Source: Chryseobacterium gleum (GTDB taxonomy: Bacteria > Bacteroidota > Bacteroidia > Flavobacteriales_D > Crocinitomicaceae). Taken from it: a DNA stretch of 64,000 nucleotides. This document shows, one piece after another, positions 1 through 9,844 of this stretch; positions within the stretch are counted from its first letter, which is position 1; each line of letters opens with the position of its first letter. Position numbers and translations under genes: made by a program. Below the pieces are notes generated by a model. It was not told where the DNA came from. It did not search any database and saw nothing but the letters and a program-made list of their open reading frames with translations. The DNA lies in contig CAMDAO010000001.1 of assembly GCA_945888595.1 (NCBI GenBank), positions 24,998 to 88,997 of the forward strand. The letters run 5' to 3'.

Positions 1-19
1 TATTTTTTTGACTGTTTTA

Positions 20-382
20 TTATTGAATAAAAACCGTTTCTGAATTATCAACTTCTGCTTCAATTTTTATTATTCCGGTACCCGTTAATCCATTTTTCGA
101 GGCATCGATGTTTAAAACGGCAACACCCGCTTGTCCTAATTGATAGATATTATCATAATTAAAAATTGCTTCTCCTTTGAAATCACTTGTAGCTGTATTG
201 TCTACAACATTTGCATTGGAAGTAGTGGATTCACCATAAACACGAACAGTTGCTGAAAGAACTAATGCGCTAGCGGCATCACGAACAATAATTTTGGCCG
301 TTGTACTTTTCTTTTTACGGCATCCTGAAGAAAAGCTCACTCCTAAAAGAGCTACAAAAGAGAACAAAACAATTTTTTTCAT
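20..382 (-). CDS. Putative lipoprotein, hypothetical
   Basis: ORF track; signal peptide with lipobox-like SSGC; weakly similar to the neighbouring ORF 409-795. Confidence 0.65.
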   Translation of the reverse strand: MKKIVLFSFVALLGVSFSSGCRKKKSTTAKIIVRDAASALVLSATVRVYGESTTSNANVVDNTATSDFKGEAIFNYDNIYQLGQAGVAVLNIDASKNGLTGTGIIKIEAEVDNSETVFIQ

Positions 383-408
383 ACTTGATAATCTTTACGT
401 ATATTTAT

Positions 409-795
409 TTAATTTGGAAAGGTAACGGTTTCAACATTCGTCAAATGAACTCTACATCTAGCTGTTCCTTCGCCTTCCTTCATGTCTTTTTTTGCTATAA
501 TTCCAAAGATTCCCGTTGGATTCTTTTTTTCATCTGCTAAATCAAAATAGGGCTGCATATTAAATTCAACATACCCCGAACTATTTGTCAGTAACGTGTC
601 AACATAGGCTAAAGTTGGCGGAGTTGAATTTTGATCTCCAACTATCACAACCAGTGCACCTTCTAAAAGTTCGTTACTCGATGATCGAACATACACCTTT
701 AACACTGAAGGGTTTTTGTTTTTACAAGCACTAACTATAAAAAGTGAAAATAGAAAAACTATCAGTGACAGATTAATTTTCTTCCTAATTTTCAT
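409..795 (-). CDS. Putative lipoprotein, hypothetical
   Basis: ORF track; signal peptide with VSAC lipobox; the internal Met (MKIRKK) is a more likely start than 819. Confidence 0.65.
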   Translation of the reverse strand: MKIRKKINLSLIVFLFSLFIVSACKNKNPSVLKVYVRSSSNELLEGALVVIVGDQNSTPPTLAYVDTLLTNSSGYVEFNMQPYFDLADEKKNPTGIFGIIAKKDMKEGEGTARCRVHLTNVETVTFPN

Positions 796-1006
796 TATAT
801 GACAAATAACTAACTTCAAAGATAAACTTATTTTTTAAATAGACAAACTACTATATATTCCTATAATTCTTAACTTTGTACTTGAAATTAGCACAATTGT
901 TTCATTTGTCTACAATAAACAATTCATTATTGAACTAATTCTCTGTTGAATAGACGTATAAAGACTCCATTTGATTGGTTTTAAAGTAAATAGATTTTTA
1001 CAAAGT

Positions 1007-2029
1007 ATGAAAGATAAAATTGAATCAATCATTGAAGAGATTAAAAATTTCTCAATTAAAGATACTGCATCGTTAGAAAAATTTCGTATTCACTTTTTAG
1101 GGACAAAAGGTGTCCTAAAAGAATTATTTGGTACCTTAAAGACGGTGGCAAATGAAGATAAAAAAGAAGTTGGACAATTAGTAAACAAAGTAAGAGCATT
1201 AGCGGAGGAAAAGTTCAATACGCACAAAGAATCGTTAGATTCTCCGGTGACGGATTCATTAAAAATTGACACTTCTCGACCGGGTGAAAATTCAGAAGTA
1301 GGATCTCGTCATCCTTTGATGTTGGTGCGAAGTGAGATTATTGAAATTTTTAGTCGAATAGGGTATTCAGTTTCTGAAGGACCTGAAATAGAAGATGATT
1401 GGCATAACTTTTCTGCCTTAAATTTCCCCCCTGAGCATCCTGCAAGAGATATGCAAGACACCTTTTTTATTGAGAACGAGGGTGAGGAAATGGCTTTAAG
1501 AACACATACATCTTCTGTTCAAGTGCGTGTGATGGAAAATCAAAAACCACCTATTCGAACTATTTCTCCGGGAAGAGTATTTAGAAATGAAGCCATCTCC
1601 GCGCGAGCTCATTGCTTTTTTCACCAAGTAGAAGGTTTATACATTGATAAAAAAGTCTCTTTTGCTGATTTAAAACAAACTCTTTTGTATTTCGCTAAGG
1701 AAATGTTTGGTGAAAATGCGCAAATTCGTCTTCGTCCTTCTTATTTCCCTTTTACAGAGCCTAGTGCCGAAGTAGATGTTTCTTGTTCTATCTGCAATGC
1801 AAAAGGTTGTAATGTTTGCAAAAATACAGGTTGGTTGGAAATTCTAGGATGTGGCATGGTGGATCCGGCGGTTTTGGAAGCATGTGGAATTGATTCGAAA
1901 GAATATTCTGGATTTGCATTCGGAATGGGAATAGAAAGAATAACGCAATTAAAATATAAAGTGAACGATTTACGATTATATTCTGAAAATGACGTTCGAT
2001 TCTTAAAACAATTCACTGGAGGATTATAA
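1007..2029 (+). CDS. pheS: Phenylalanine--tRNA ligase alpha subunit
   Basis: Class II aaRS motifs (HPLMLVRSEI, DTFFIE, HTSSVQVRVM, GFAFGMGIERI); ATG at 1007 preferred over the ORF-track start 971. Confidence 0.95.
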   Translation: MKDKIESIIEEIKNFSIKDTASLEKFRIHFLGTKGVLKELFGTLKTVANEDKKEVGQLVNKVRALAEEKFNTHKESLDSPVTDSLKIDTSRPGENSEVGSRHPLMLVRSEIIEIFSRIGYSVSEGPEIEDDWHNFSALNFPPEHPARDMQDTFFIENEGEEMALRTHTSSVQVRVMENQKPPIRTISPGRVFRNEAISARAHCFFHQVEGLYIDKKVSFADLKQTLLYFAKEMFGENAQIRLRPSYFPFTEPSAEVDVSCSICNAKGCNVCKNTGWLEILGCGMVDPAVLEACGIDSKEYSGFAFGMGIERITQLKYKVNDLRLYSENDVRFLKQFTGGL

Positions 2030-2033
2030 AATT

Positions 2034-2414
2034 ATGGGTATATTTTCAGTATTTACATCAAAAGAAACAGAGTCATTTCCATGGATTGAATTGACTTCAA
2101 CTGATCAATTGCGCTCTGTTATTGAAAGTTCAACAGATCGTGTTACGCTAATTTTCAAACATAGTACGCGTTGCAGTATTTCGTCAATGGCCAAGTCTCG
2201 ATTTGAAAGCAAGTGGAATATTTCTACTGAAAACATTGATTTATATCTTCTTGATTTAATCACTTACAGAGAAATTTCAAATGAGATTGCAGATATTACT
2301 GGGATTATTCATCAATCACCGCAAGTTATCGTCCTCAAAAACAAAGAGGTGCTCTACACCGAAACGCATTCAAACATCGATGCAAATGTAATTCAAGACA
2401 TGTTATCTATTTAA
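2034..2414 (+). CDS. ytxJ: Bacillithiol-system redox-active protein YtxJ-like
   Basis: Small thioredoxin-like protein with TRCSIS motif and PQVIVLKNKEVLY segment. Confidence 0.75.
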   Translation: MGIFSVFTSKETESFPWIELTSTDQLRSVIESSTDRVTLIFKHSTRCSISSMAKSRFESKWNISTENIDLYLLDLITYREISNEIADITGIIHQSPQVIVLKNKEVLYTETHSNIDANVIQDMLSI

Positions 2415-2434
2415 ATTCTTCCAAGCGTATCTTT

Positions 2435-3505
2435 ATGAAAAAATATATTATTGTCGGGATTTTAATTCTTCTCATTGGTTCAATGGTGGTTGTGCCGATG
2501 CTTCAAAATAATTCGGATGAGGAAGAAATCGTTGCTGCTGAATTTTCATTTAAAAATAATCTGGCAACGAGATGGAATGAAACAATTCCTCTTGAAATCC
2601 TTGTTAAGTCATCAGATATTGAAAAGTTAGAGTTGATTTATAACGATAGTGTTTTCAAAACATGGAGCAGTCCAGAAGGGAAACTGACATTTTCTTTTAA
2701 TGCTGGATATTATGGATTGGGAGCTAGATCAATAAGTTTGGTTTCAACGATGAAAAATGGAGATATTCTGACAGATGATCGTCTTGTGCGCGTTTTATCG
2801 GATATTAAACCTGAAATTTTGAAGGCTAAAGTAGTGGCCACATTTCCTCATTTACAGTCCAGTTATACGCAAGGTTTAGAATTTAATAATGGTGTATTGT
2901 ACGAAGGAACAGGTCAATATGGTCAAAGTATGATCGCTCAAATGGACTTGAACACAGGTACAATCGCAGCGAATAAAAACATCAAATTGGATGAAAATTA
3001 TTTTGGTGAAGGAATTACTATTTTTGGCGAAACTTTATTTCAATTGACATGGAAGGAGCAAAAGTGTTTTCTATACAACAAGCAGACGATGCAACTTCTG
3101 AAAGAAATTCCCTATAATGGAGAAGGTTGGGGATTGTGCAATGATGGAAAATCTATTATTATGTCAGATGGTACTGAAAGAATCACCTTTAGAAATCCAA
3201 CAACATTTGCCATAGAGAGAACGATCGAAGTATATGATAATGAAGGTCCAATTGACAAGATTAATGAACTAGAATATATCAATGGAAAAATCTATGCAAA
3301 TATTTATACCACAAATAAAATCATTGTCATCGAACCTTTGAATGGGAAAATTTTATCAATTATAGACGGCTCTGAAATTGAAGCAGCTGGAAGAGGAATT
3401 GGGGAAGTGATGAATGGAATCGCCGTAAATAACGGAAAAATATACATGACGGGGAAAAATTGGGAAAAATTATTTGAAGTGAAGATTGCTAAAATAGATC
3501 AATAA
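2435..3505 (+). CDS. Glutaminyl-peptide cyclotransferase
   Basis: YTQGLEFNNGVLYEGTGQYGQS and LTWKEQ motifs typical of glutamine cyclotransferase. Confidence 0.9.
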   Translation: MKKYIIVGILILLIGSMVVVPMLQNNSDEEEIVAAEFSFKNNLATRWNETIPLEILVKSSDIEKLELIYNDSVFKTWSSPEGKLTFSFNAGYYGLGARSISLVSTMKNGDILTDDRLVRVLSDIKPEILKAKVVATFPHLQSSYTQGLEFNNGVLYEGTGQYGQSMIAQMDLNTGTIAANKNIKLDENYFGEGITIFGETLFQLTWKEQKCFLYNKQTMQLLKEIPYNGEGWGLCNDGKSIIMSDGTERITFRNPTTFAIERTIEVYDNEGPIDKINELEYINGKIYANIYTTNKIIVIEPLNGKILSIIDGSEIEAAGRGIGEVMNGIAVNNGKIYMTGKNWEKLFEVKIAKIDQ

Positions 3506-3510
3506 AATAG

Positions 3511-3542
3511 GTATAAAAGTAGACTCATCCACTTTTTTATAC
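3511..3542. terminator. Bidirectional terminator-like hairpin between convergent genes
   Basis: GTATAAAAGTAG-ACTCATCC-ACTTTTTTATAC imperfect inverted repeat. Confidence 0.55.
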
Positions 3543-4774
3543 TAACTAATCACTCTTTCCACATGATTATCTCCAAAAGCATAGGCAATATAGGCTAGGG
3601 AAGGAATAACTTTTGTAAGAAGGATGGGCGTTTTCTTTCCTAATGAAATTGTACCATGCGTATCAGACAAACCCATTGCATACGCTGAATTAATTGTCAC
3701 AGCATTGATTGCTTCCTCTGGAGTCATTTTCATTTTTACGCATCCCAATGAAATGACAAATTGCAAATTGCCACTTGGTGTAGAACCAGGATTGAAATCA
3801 CTCGCCAAAGCTACAGGTAATCCTGCGTCTATCATTTTTCGAGCATTTCCATAGGGAATACTTAGAAAATGGGAACAACTTGGTAAGATGGTTGGCATAC
3901 AAGTGGAACCTTTTAAGGCTTCGATATCTTCATCTGTTATTTCTTCCAAATGATCTACTGATAATGCATTCATTTCAACGGCTTTTTTCACTCCTCCTAA
4001 GGCGGTAAATTGATTTACATGCACTTTCGGTTGAAGGTTGTACTTTGCTCCTGCTTCTAGTATTTCTGCCATTTCTCTGACAGAAAAATAATTATTTTCA
4101 CAGAAACAATCAATGTAATCGGCTAATTTTTCTGCGCCAATTTTTGGGAGCATTTCATTGATAATTAAGTCAATATATCCTTTGTGATTTTCTTTAAATT
4201 CTTTAGGAAAAGCATGCGCTCCTAGGAACGTAGCTTTGATAGAAATACCGCTATTTTCTTTCAATCGTTTTATTACGCGGAGCATTTTAATTTCGGCTTC
4301 AACGGTTAATCCATATCCAGATTTTATTTCCAACGCTCCTGTTCCATAGGTTTTTAAAAGCGCTATTCGTTCCATTGCTTTTTGAAACAGTTCATCCTCT
4401 GACATTTCTTGCAACCGACTTGCTGAATTTAAAATTCCTCCTCCTCTCAATGCAATTTCCTCATACGTTAAGCCATGAATTCGATCAACAAATTCTTCTT
4501 CTCTGCTTCTAGCAAAAACGGTGTGTGTATGTGAATCACAGAAAGCGGGAAGAACATATTTTCCTTCTGCATCAATAATTTCAATTCCTCTCCAATCTTC
4601 AATTCCTCCCCATTCTTCCATGGTGCCATATTCTATAATTACACCGTCTTCTAAAGCTAAAAAAGCATTGTCAATAATAGGTAAAATCGACATTTCCTTT
4701 CCACTTTTAAAAATTGGAAAATTTTCTCCCGCTTGCACGAGTCCTTTAATATTTTTGATCAGTATCTTTCCCAT
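3542..4774 (-). CDS. hutI: Imidazolonepropionase
   Basis: CDSHTHTVFARSREEEF, EIKSGYGL, VHVNQFT, ASDFNPGS motifs. Confidence 0.95.
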   Translation of the reverse strand: MGKILIKNIKGLVQAGENFPIFKSGKEMSILPIIDNAFLALEDGVIIEYGTMEEWGGIEDWRGIEIIDAEGKYVLPAFCDSHTHTVFARSREEEFVDRIHGLTYEEIALRGGGILNSASRLQEMSEDELFQKAMERIALLKTYGTGALEIKSGYGLTVEAEIKMLRVIKRLKENSGISIKATFLGAHAFPKEFKENHKGYIDLIINEMLPKIGAEKLADYIDCFCENNYFSVREMAEILEAGAKYNLQPKVHVNQFTALGGVKKAVEMNALSVDHLEEITDEDIEALKGSTCMPTILPSCSHFLSIPYGNARKMIDAGLPVALASDFNPGSTPSGNLQFVISLGCVKMKMTPEEAINAVTINSAYAMGLSDTHGTISLGKKTPILLTKVIPSLAYIAYAFGDNHVERVIS

Positions 4775-4912
4775 GGTAGTGCAATTTTAAGAAAAATGTC
4801 TGAAAATAGTCTCGTTTATTTCAATAATCAGCGAGAAATAGTCAAATTCTCCCGTAAAGAATCATTTATTCAATCATTTGTTCTATATTTCCAGCTTAAT
4901 TAGGCTATTTCT

Positions 4913-6970
4913 ATGAAAAACATTCTATTCTTCGTATTTCTCGTTTTTTCATTTTCTAATTTTTCTCAAACTTTCACAGGCGGAAGTGCAACTATTTTAG
5001 ATAATACGACGATTGATATTCCTTTAACTGTTGATGGTTTATCACCAACTTTCATCGATACGAATACTTTTGGAATAGAACAAATCTGTCTAAATTTAAC
5101 ACACACCTGGGATGCCGATTTAACAATTTCGATACTTGCACCTGACGGGACCGTAATTCAGCTATTTTCTGGAATTGGGGGAGATGGAGATGGATTTCAA
5201 AATACGTGTTTACGATGGGATGTCTCCACTCTTATTTCTTCTGGAACTGCTCCTTTCACAGGAATCTTTAAACCGAGTGGACAAATGGGAGCTGTCAATA
5301 ATGGGCAAAATCCAAATGGAATCTGGTACTTGAGAGTGAAAGATGGCTACACGGCTGATGAAGGAATTTTAACTGATTGGTCGATTACTTTTGGCAATAA
5401 TCCTGCAAAATATTGGCAATTCAAAGAATCAAATTTACCCATTGTCGTCATTAATACAGGCGGACAAGCGATTGTCGATGACCCAAAAATAAGTGCAGAC
5501 ATGGGAATTATTTACAATGGAATTGGCAATAGAAACCATCTAACCGATCCTAAAAATAATTACAACGGAAAAATTGGAATCGAAATTAGAGGAAATTATT
5601 CCGCCTCTTTGCCGCAAGTGCCGTATGCTTTAGAACTTCAAGATGCATTTGGAAACAATGTAGATTCCTCTTTATTAGGAATGCCTACCGAGCATGATTG
5701 GCTATTGATTGCTAATTACAATGATAAGTCTTTTGCTCGAAATATTCTACCCTTTCAAATGTTTGATTCGATGGGTCATTATGCCACAAAATGCAAACTA
5801 GTTGATGTCGTTATTAACGGTCAATATCAGGGCATTTATTTATTGTGTGAGCAAATAAAAAGAGATTCTAATCGTGTTAACATTGCTAAATTAAATCCTG
5901 CGGATAGCACTTTTCCTGAAGTTACAGGTGGATATATCTTGAAAATTGATTATTGGGACAATACAAATTCATGGCAATTACCTTTTGACACCTATCAATT
6001 CCCAGGGTATGATGTGCACATGGTCTATTACTATCCAAAAATGATTGACCTTGTTCCGCAGCAAGTAAATTATATCACTACTTTTATTTCGGATTTTGAG
6101 ACAGCTTTATATGACCCTAGTTTTACTGATACTGCTGTCGGCTATAGAAAATACATAGATGTTTCGACATTTATTGATTATTTTATCGTGAATGAGGTCA
6201 CAAAAAACATAGACGGATTCAAAAAAAGTCGTTTTTTCCATAAAGACAAAGACCATGTAGATGGGACAATCCGCAAATTAAAAGCGGGTCCAGTCTGGGA
6301 TTTTGACTGGGCTCAAAAAGATTTTGATGGCACCCCAGCTGAAGGATTTATGTATGATGATTTTATTGGACAAGATGTGAATGCCCCTGGTTGGTATACT
6401 AGATTACTTGAAGATCCAAATTTCAGTGATCAATTACGCTGCCGCTATGAGGATTTACGTCGAACGGTTTTATCTGAAACAACGATTTTTCAAAAAATAG
6501 ATTCTATAGCATCTTATTTAGACGAAAGCAAAACGTGGCATTTCTTAACTTGGGGCAATGAAGCAACGCCAAATTCCACAACAAGTACAACCTATGCCGA
6601 AGAAATTATTTGGTTGAAACAATGGTATCACGATCGGTTTATTTGGTTAGACGCCAATTTACCTGGTACATTGAATGGATGTAGCTTTGCAGGGGCAGAA
6701 GAAGTAAAAACGACTGATCGCACTACAAAAATTTTCCCAAATCCATTTAGTACGTACGTCACTATTTCTCTGCCAGAGCAATGTGCAGGAAAATGTATTT
6801 TTCGTTTAATGGATCATACCGGAAGAATTGTTAAAACAAGGGTAGTAGACAATTTTGAAATGACAGGAAAACAATATCTTTTCGATGATTTAGAAGCGTT
6901 GAAAAATGGAGTATACATTGTAGAAATTGAAAATGACAATGTAAAAGTTTCTCATAAAATAATTAAGTGA
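4913..6970 (+). CDS. CotH kinase family protein with N-terminal P-domain-like region and T9SS type A C-terminal sorting domain
   Basis: Signal peptide; proprotein convertase P-like N-terminus; CotH region (YLLCEQIKRDSNRVNI, WDFDWA); IFPNPF...GVYIVEIEND...KIIK terminus. Confidence 0.85.
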   Translation: MKNILFFVFLVFSFSNFSQTFTGGSATILDNTTIDIPLTVDGLSPTFIDTNTFGIEQICLNLTHTWDADLTISILAPDGTVIQLFSGIGGDGDGFQNTCLRWDVSTLISSGTAPFTGIFKPSGQMGAVNNGQNPNGIWYLRVKDGYTADEGILTDWSITFGNNPAKYWQFKESNLPIVVINTGGQAIVDDPKISADMGIIYNGIGNRNHLTDPKNNYNGKIGIEIRGNYSASLPQVPYALELQDAFGNNVDSSLLGMPTEHDWLLIANYNDKSFARNILPFQMFDSMGHYATKCKLVDVVINGQYQGIYLLCEQIKRDSNRVNIAKLNPADSTFPEVTGGYILKIDYWDNTNSWQLPFDTYQFPGYDVHMVYYYPKMIDLVPQQVNYITTFISDFETALYDPSFTDTAVGYRKYIDVSTFIDYFIVNEVTKNIDGFKKSRFFHKDKDHVDGTIRKLKAGPVWDFDWAQKDFDGTPAEGFMYDDFIGQDVNAPGWYTRLLEDPNFSDQLRCRYEDLRRTVLSETTIFQKIDSIASYLDESKTWHFLTWGNEATPNSTTSTTYAEEIIWLKQWYHDRFIWLDANLPGTLNGCSFAGAEEVKTTDRTTKIFPNPFSTYVTISLPEQCAGKCIFRLMDHTGRIVKTRVVDNFEMTGKQYLFDDLEALKNGVYIVEIENDNVKVSHKIIK

Positions 6971-7037
6971 CTTTAATTCTGAATTGTATTTTTTAGGACT
7001 AGACATCTTCATCTACCTGTATTTTTCTACAAAAATC

Positions 7038-7067
7038 TTGTTTATTTCAATAAAAACAATACCTTTG
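7038..7067 (+). promoter_or_regulatory. Bacteroidota-type promoter of tRNA-Leu
   Basis: TTG (7038-7040), 19-nt spacer, TACCTTTG (7060-7067), 41 nt before the tRNA. Confidence 0.7.
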
Positions 7068-7107
7068 CACTCGCTTTACAAACGTCGGTAATGCATTTAG
7101 TTAGTAT

Positions 7108-7187
7108 GCCCAGGTGGCGGAATTGGTAGACGCGCTGGATTCAAAATCCAGTTCTTCGGAGTGCGGGTTCGATTCCCGCCCTGGGTA
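7108..7187 (+). tRNA. tRNA-Leu (CAA)
   Basis: Acceptor GCCCAGG/CCTGGGT, anticodon stem-loop CTGGA-TTCAAAA-TCCAG, T-arm GCGGGTTCGATTCCCGC, long variable arm. Confidence 0.95.
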
Positions 7188-7195
7188 CAAAACAG

Positions 7196-7237
7196 AATGG
7201 GAAGCAGAATGAGAATGACGCTTCCCATTTTGTTTTT
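7196..7237 (+). terminator. Terminator of tRNA-Leu
   Basis: AATGGGAAGC ... GCTTCCCATT 10-bp stem followed by a T-rich tract. Confidence 0.75.
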
Positions 7238-7357
7238 CTTCATTCTGATTCTCCTTCTCACTCTTAATTTTAATTCATAATTAGCACTTTCTTTTTTACA
7301 GAATGAGAATGACGCTTCCAGTTTTTTTCATCATTCTGTTTCTCATTCTCACTCTTT
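7205..7357. repeat. Imperfect tandem repeat downstream of tRNA-Leu
   Basis: CAGAATGAGAATGACGCTTCC perfectly repeated at 7205 and 7299, with similar flanks (ATTCTG.TTCTC.TTCTCACTCTT) in both copies. Confidence 0.8.
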
Positions 7358-7527
7358 TCACGAATCCTTTATGCGATGATTAAAAATCTTACGAATTAGT
7401 TTCCATTACTTTTTCCCCTCAAATCAACTCAAAAAAGCACGACTGCGATTTCCTCCACAACTCTCAATCGCTCCTTGCCGATTGATGCGTATTAGTATCC
7501 GATGCCGCTGGGGATTCAGTTGAAAGT

Positions 7528-7773
7528 TTGATTTTACTTCAACAATTCAAACACCCAAGAATGGCCTGTTTCCTTGGCGAAGGAATACACATTTTTTTCA
7601 AGCATGGATTTTGTACCTCCATCAGCATAAAGCATAAAGTTGGGTTTTACTCAGGGAAAATAAAGGAAGATGGGAATGTTGAAGAGTGTTGTTTTACCGA
7701 CGAAAAACCTGAATTCATTTTGATAGGAACTTTTGAAACTTTCGAAAATAAAAAAAAATTGTATTTTGATTAA
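7528..7773 (+). CDS. Hypothetical protein (true start may be ATG 7561)
   Basis: ORF track only; lies inside the direct-repeat-flanked segment. Confidence 0.35.
   Translation: MILLQQFKHPRMACFLGEGIHIFFKHGFCTSISIKHKVGFYSGKIKEDGNVEECCFTDEKPEFILIGTFETFENKKKLYFD
7531..7547. repeat. Left copy of 17-bp direct repeat ATTTTACTTCAACAATT
   Basis: Exact match to 8745-8761. Confidence 0.85.
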
Positions 7774-7808
7774 AAAATAACTATATTTATGATGCTAAAT
7801 TAATCAAA

Positions 7809-8687
7809 ATGAGTTTAGACAACAAAACAAAAGACGAAAGTACAATTGCGAGTCTTCATTTATTTGAAGAACAACAGCTGCGCACTGTTTGGGATTCAGA
7901 ACAAGAAAAGTGGTATATTTCTATAGTGGATGTAATAGAAGTACTTACAGGTACTGACCGACCAAGGAAGTATTGGAATGATTTGAAAACCAAACTTAAA
8001 AAGGAAGGCAGCCAGTTGTCCGAAAAAATCGGACAACTGAAAATGCAATCTTCTGATGGGAAGTATTACCAAACTGATGTAGCTGATACAGAACAACTTT
8101 TTCGTTTAATTCAATCTATTCCTTCACCTAAAGCAGAGCCTTTTAAACTTTGGTTGGCGCAAGTGGCAGCAGAAAGATTAGATGAATTACAAGACCCTGA
8201 GTTGAGTATTGATAGAGCTTTGGAACAATATCTGAAATTAGGTTATTCAGAAAACTGGATAAACCAAAGGTTGAAAAGCATTGAAATTCGGAAAGAAGTA
8301 ACAGATGAATGGAAAATGCGTGGTTTAAAAGAGGGATTACAGTTTGCAACGCTTACAGATATCATTACGAAAGCTTGGAGCGATAAAACAACCAAGGAGT
8401 ATAAAGTGCTAAAAGGATTGAAGAAAGAAAATCTAAGGGACAACATGACCAATACAGAGTTGATTTTAAATATGTTAGCTGAGGCTTCCACAAAAGACAT
8501 TTCCGTTGCAACCAATCCCAAAGATTTTGAAGAAAGTAAAATTGTAGCCAAACAAGGCGGTAATGTTGCCAATGTCGCACGGATGGAATTAGAAGCGAAA
8601 ACAGGTAAAAAAGTGGTATCCGAATTGAATGCAAAAGATGTTTTTAAAAGCATCGAGCAAGACAAAGCATCGAAGACAAAAAAGTAA
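7809..8687 (+). CDS. BRO-N / prophage antirepressor-like protein
   Basis: N-terminal QQLRTVWDSEQEKWYISIVDVIEVLTGTDRPRKYWNDLKTKL and IPSPKAEPFKLWLAQV typical of BRO/antirepressor family. Confidence 0.85.
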   Translation: MSLDNKTKDESTIASLHLFEEQQLRTVWDSEQEKWYISIVDVIEVLTGTDRPRKYWNDLKTKLKKEGSQLSEKIGQLKMQSSDGKYYQTDVADTEQLFRLIQSIPSPKAEPFKLWLAQVAAERLDELQDPELSIDRALEQYLKLGYSENWINQRLKSIEIRKEVTDEWKMRGLKEGLQFATLTDIITKAWSDKTTKEYKVLKGLKKENLRDNMTNTELILNMLAEASTKDISVATNPKDFEESKIVAKQGGNVANVARMELEAKTGKKVVSELNAKDVFKSIEQDKASKTKK

Positions 8688-8725
8688 AAAAAATAACATT
8701 TTATGTGAATAGATTGCTATTTTAA

Positions 8726-8944
8726 CATCAGTTTCCTGCAAGGCATTTTACTTCAACAATTTTGACAACCATCACTTGGCTTATCGTCACATTTTTGACA
8801 CCCAAAGATGATGCAAGTACCTTAGCAAGATTTAAGGCAATATTGCCACCGAGAAAGAAGATTTTACAAAAAACAGGAATTTCGCTCTTGTTGGGAGTTT
8901 TAATGTTGCTATTTTTAATAGCAATGATTAAAACAATTATTTAA
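8726..8944 (+). pseudogene. C-terminal remnant of a sodium:solute symporter family protein
   Basis: Frame reads FPARHFTSTILTTITWLIVTFLTPKDDASTLARF, resembling the SSS C-terminal TTxxWLxVTFLTPPxDxxxLxxFY segment; the upstream frame is closed by TAA at 8723. Confidence 0.5.
8745..8761. repeat. Right copy of 17-bp direct repeat ATTTTACTTCAACAATT
   Basis: Exact match to 7531-7547. Confidence 0.85.
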
Positions 8945-9088
8945 ATCTGATTTAATCATCTGACATTACAAAACCATTATTATTTCCCCTGGGCAGCAGA
9001 TTAGATGTGTGAAATCTTTTTTAGTATTCCCAATGTACTATTTTTCATTTTCAATCGTATTAAATAGAGTAACTAAACCCAAAACGCT

Positions 9089-9754
9089 ATGAAAAAAGTA
9101 ATTCTACTAATTGTTCTGCTGCTGAATGTTTATTTTCAAGCCCATTCGCAAATATATTCATACACTGGCAAGGCTTGGGGTTTTAGTACTTCTCTTCAAC
9201 CGTTTATTTGTTTATATCAGAAAAATGCAAAATTACAATGCGATGCATTTTCTGGGTCACTTGCTTTTTCAAAGAAAATAGCGAAAGGAATCTATCCTAC
9301 AATTGGTTATTCATTTACAAAAACAACGCAAGAAAAAAATACTAATGGAGAGAGAATTGACGGTAATGCTTTAGGTTTTAATGTTGGACATTCTATTAAT
9401 TCGTCGATTTTAATTCAAAAACATTTGCTTGTAACGCAAAGCAGACGTATTTCATCTGGCTGTTTCGTGCAAAGTTTGAGTTTAATTGTAGCGCCCGAAT
9501 ATAATTATATGTTCATTGATGGCAATCGAACAAATGTGTCAAAGGGCGAGTTTGCATTAAAAGCAGGAATTTGTTTATTTAACAGTTACTCCGGCACTGT
9601 TTCTAGAAATGTCTTGTGGGATGTATATTATAAAAAAGGATTTACTCCTATCGTTGCGTATGATGATCAGTTTGGGAAACAACAATTTTACAAAGATGAA
9701 ATTGGAATTCAAGTAAGATTTATCTTTCGTCAACGCTACGATTTTAGCAAATAA
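9089..9754 (+). CDS. Secreted hypothetical protein, possibly outer-membrane beta-barrel
   Basis: ORF with signal peptide and alternating aromatic/polar segments. Confidence 0.6.
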   Translation: MKKVILLIVLLLNVYFQAHSQIYSYTGKAWGFSTSLQPFICLYQKNAKLQCDAFSGSLAFSKKIAKGIYPTIGYSFTKTTQEKNTNGERIDGNALGFNVGHSINSSILIQKHLLVTQSRRISSGCFVQSLSLIVAPEYNYMFIDGNRTNVSKGEFALKAGICLFNSYSGTVSRNVLWDVYYKKGFTPIVAYDDQFGKQQFYKDEIGIQVRFIFRQRYDFSK

Positions 9755-9844
9755 ATAAGGTACTATTGTATTTTTATCACCGATAAAGAGTAGATCTTCT
9801 CAAAAATAAACCTAAATTTAGCATCTATCTAATAAATTTGGAGA

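Noticed and set aside
301-540. Plus-strand ORF 301-540
   Set aside because: Antisense to the two lipoprotein genes and spans their junction; no family signal.
8143-8665. Minus-strand ORFs within the BRO gene (8143-8349, 8243-8665, 8365-8634)
   Set aside because: Antisense to a well-supported BRO-family CDS with recognisable motifs; no family motifs of their own.
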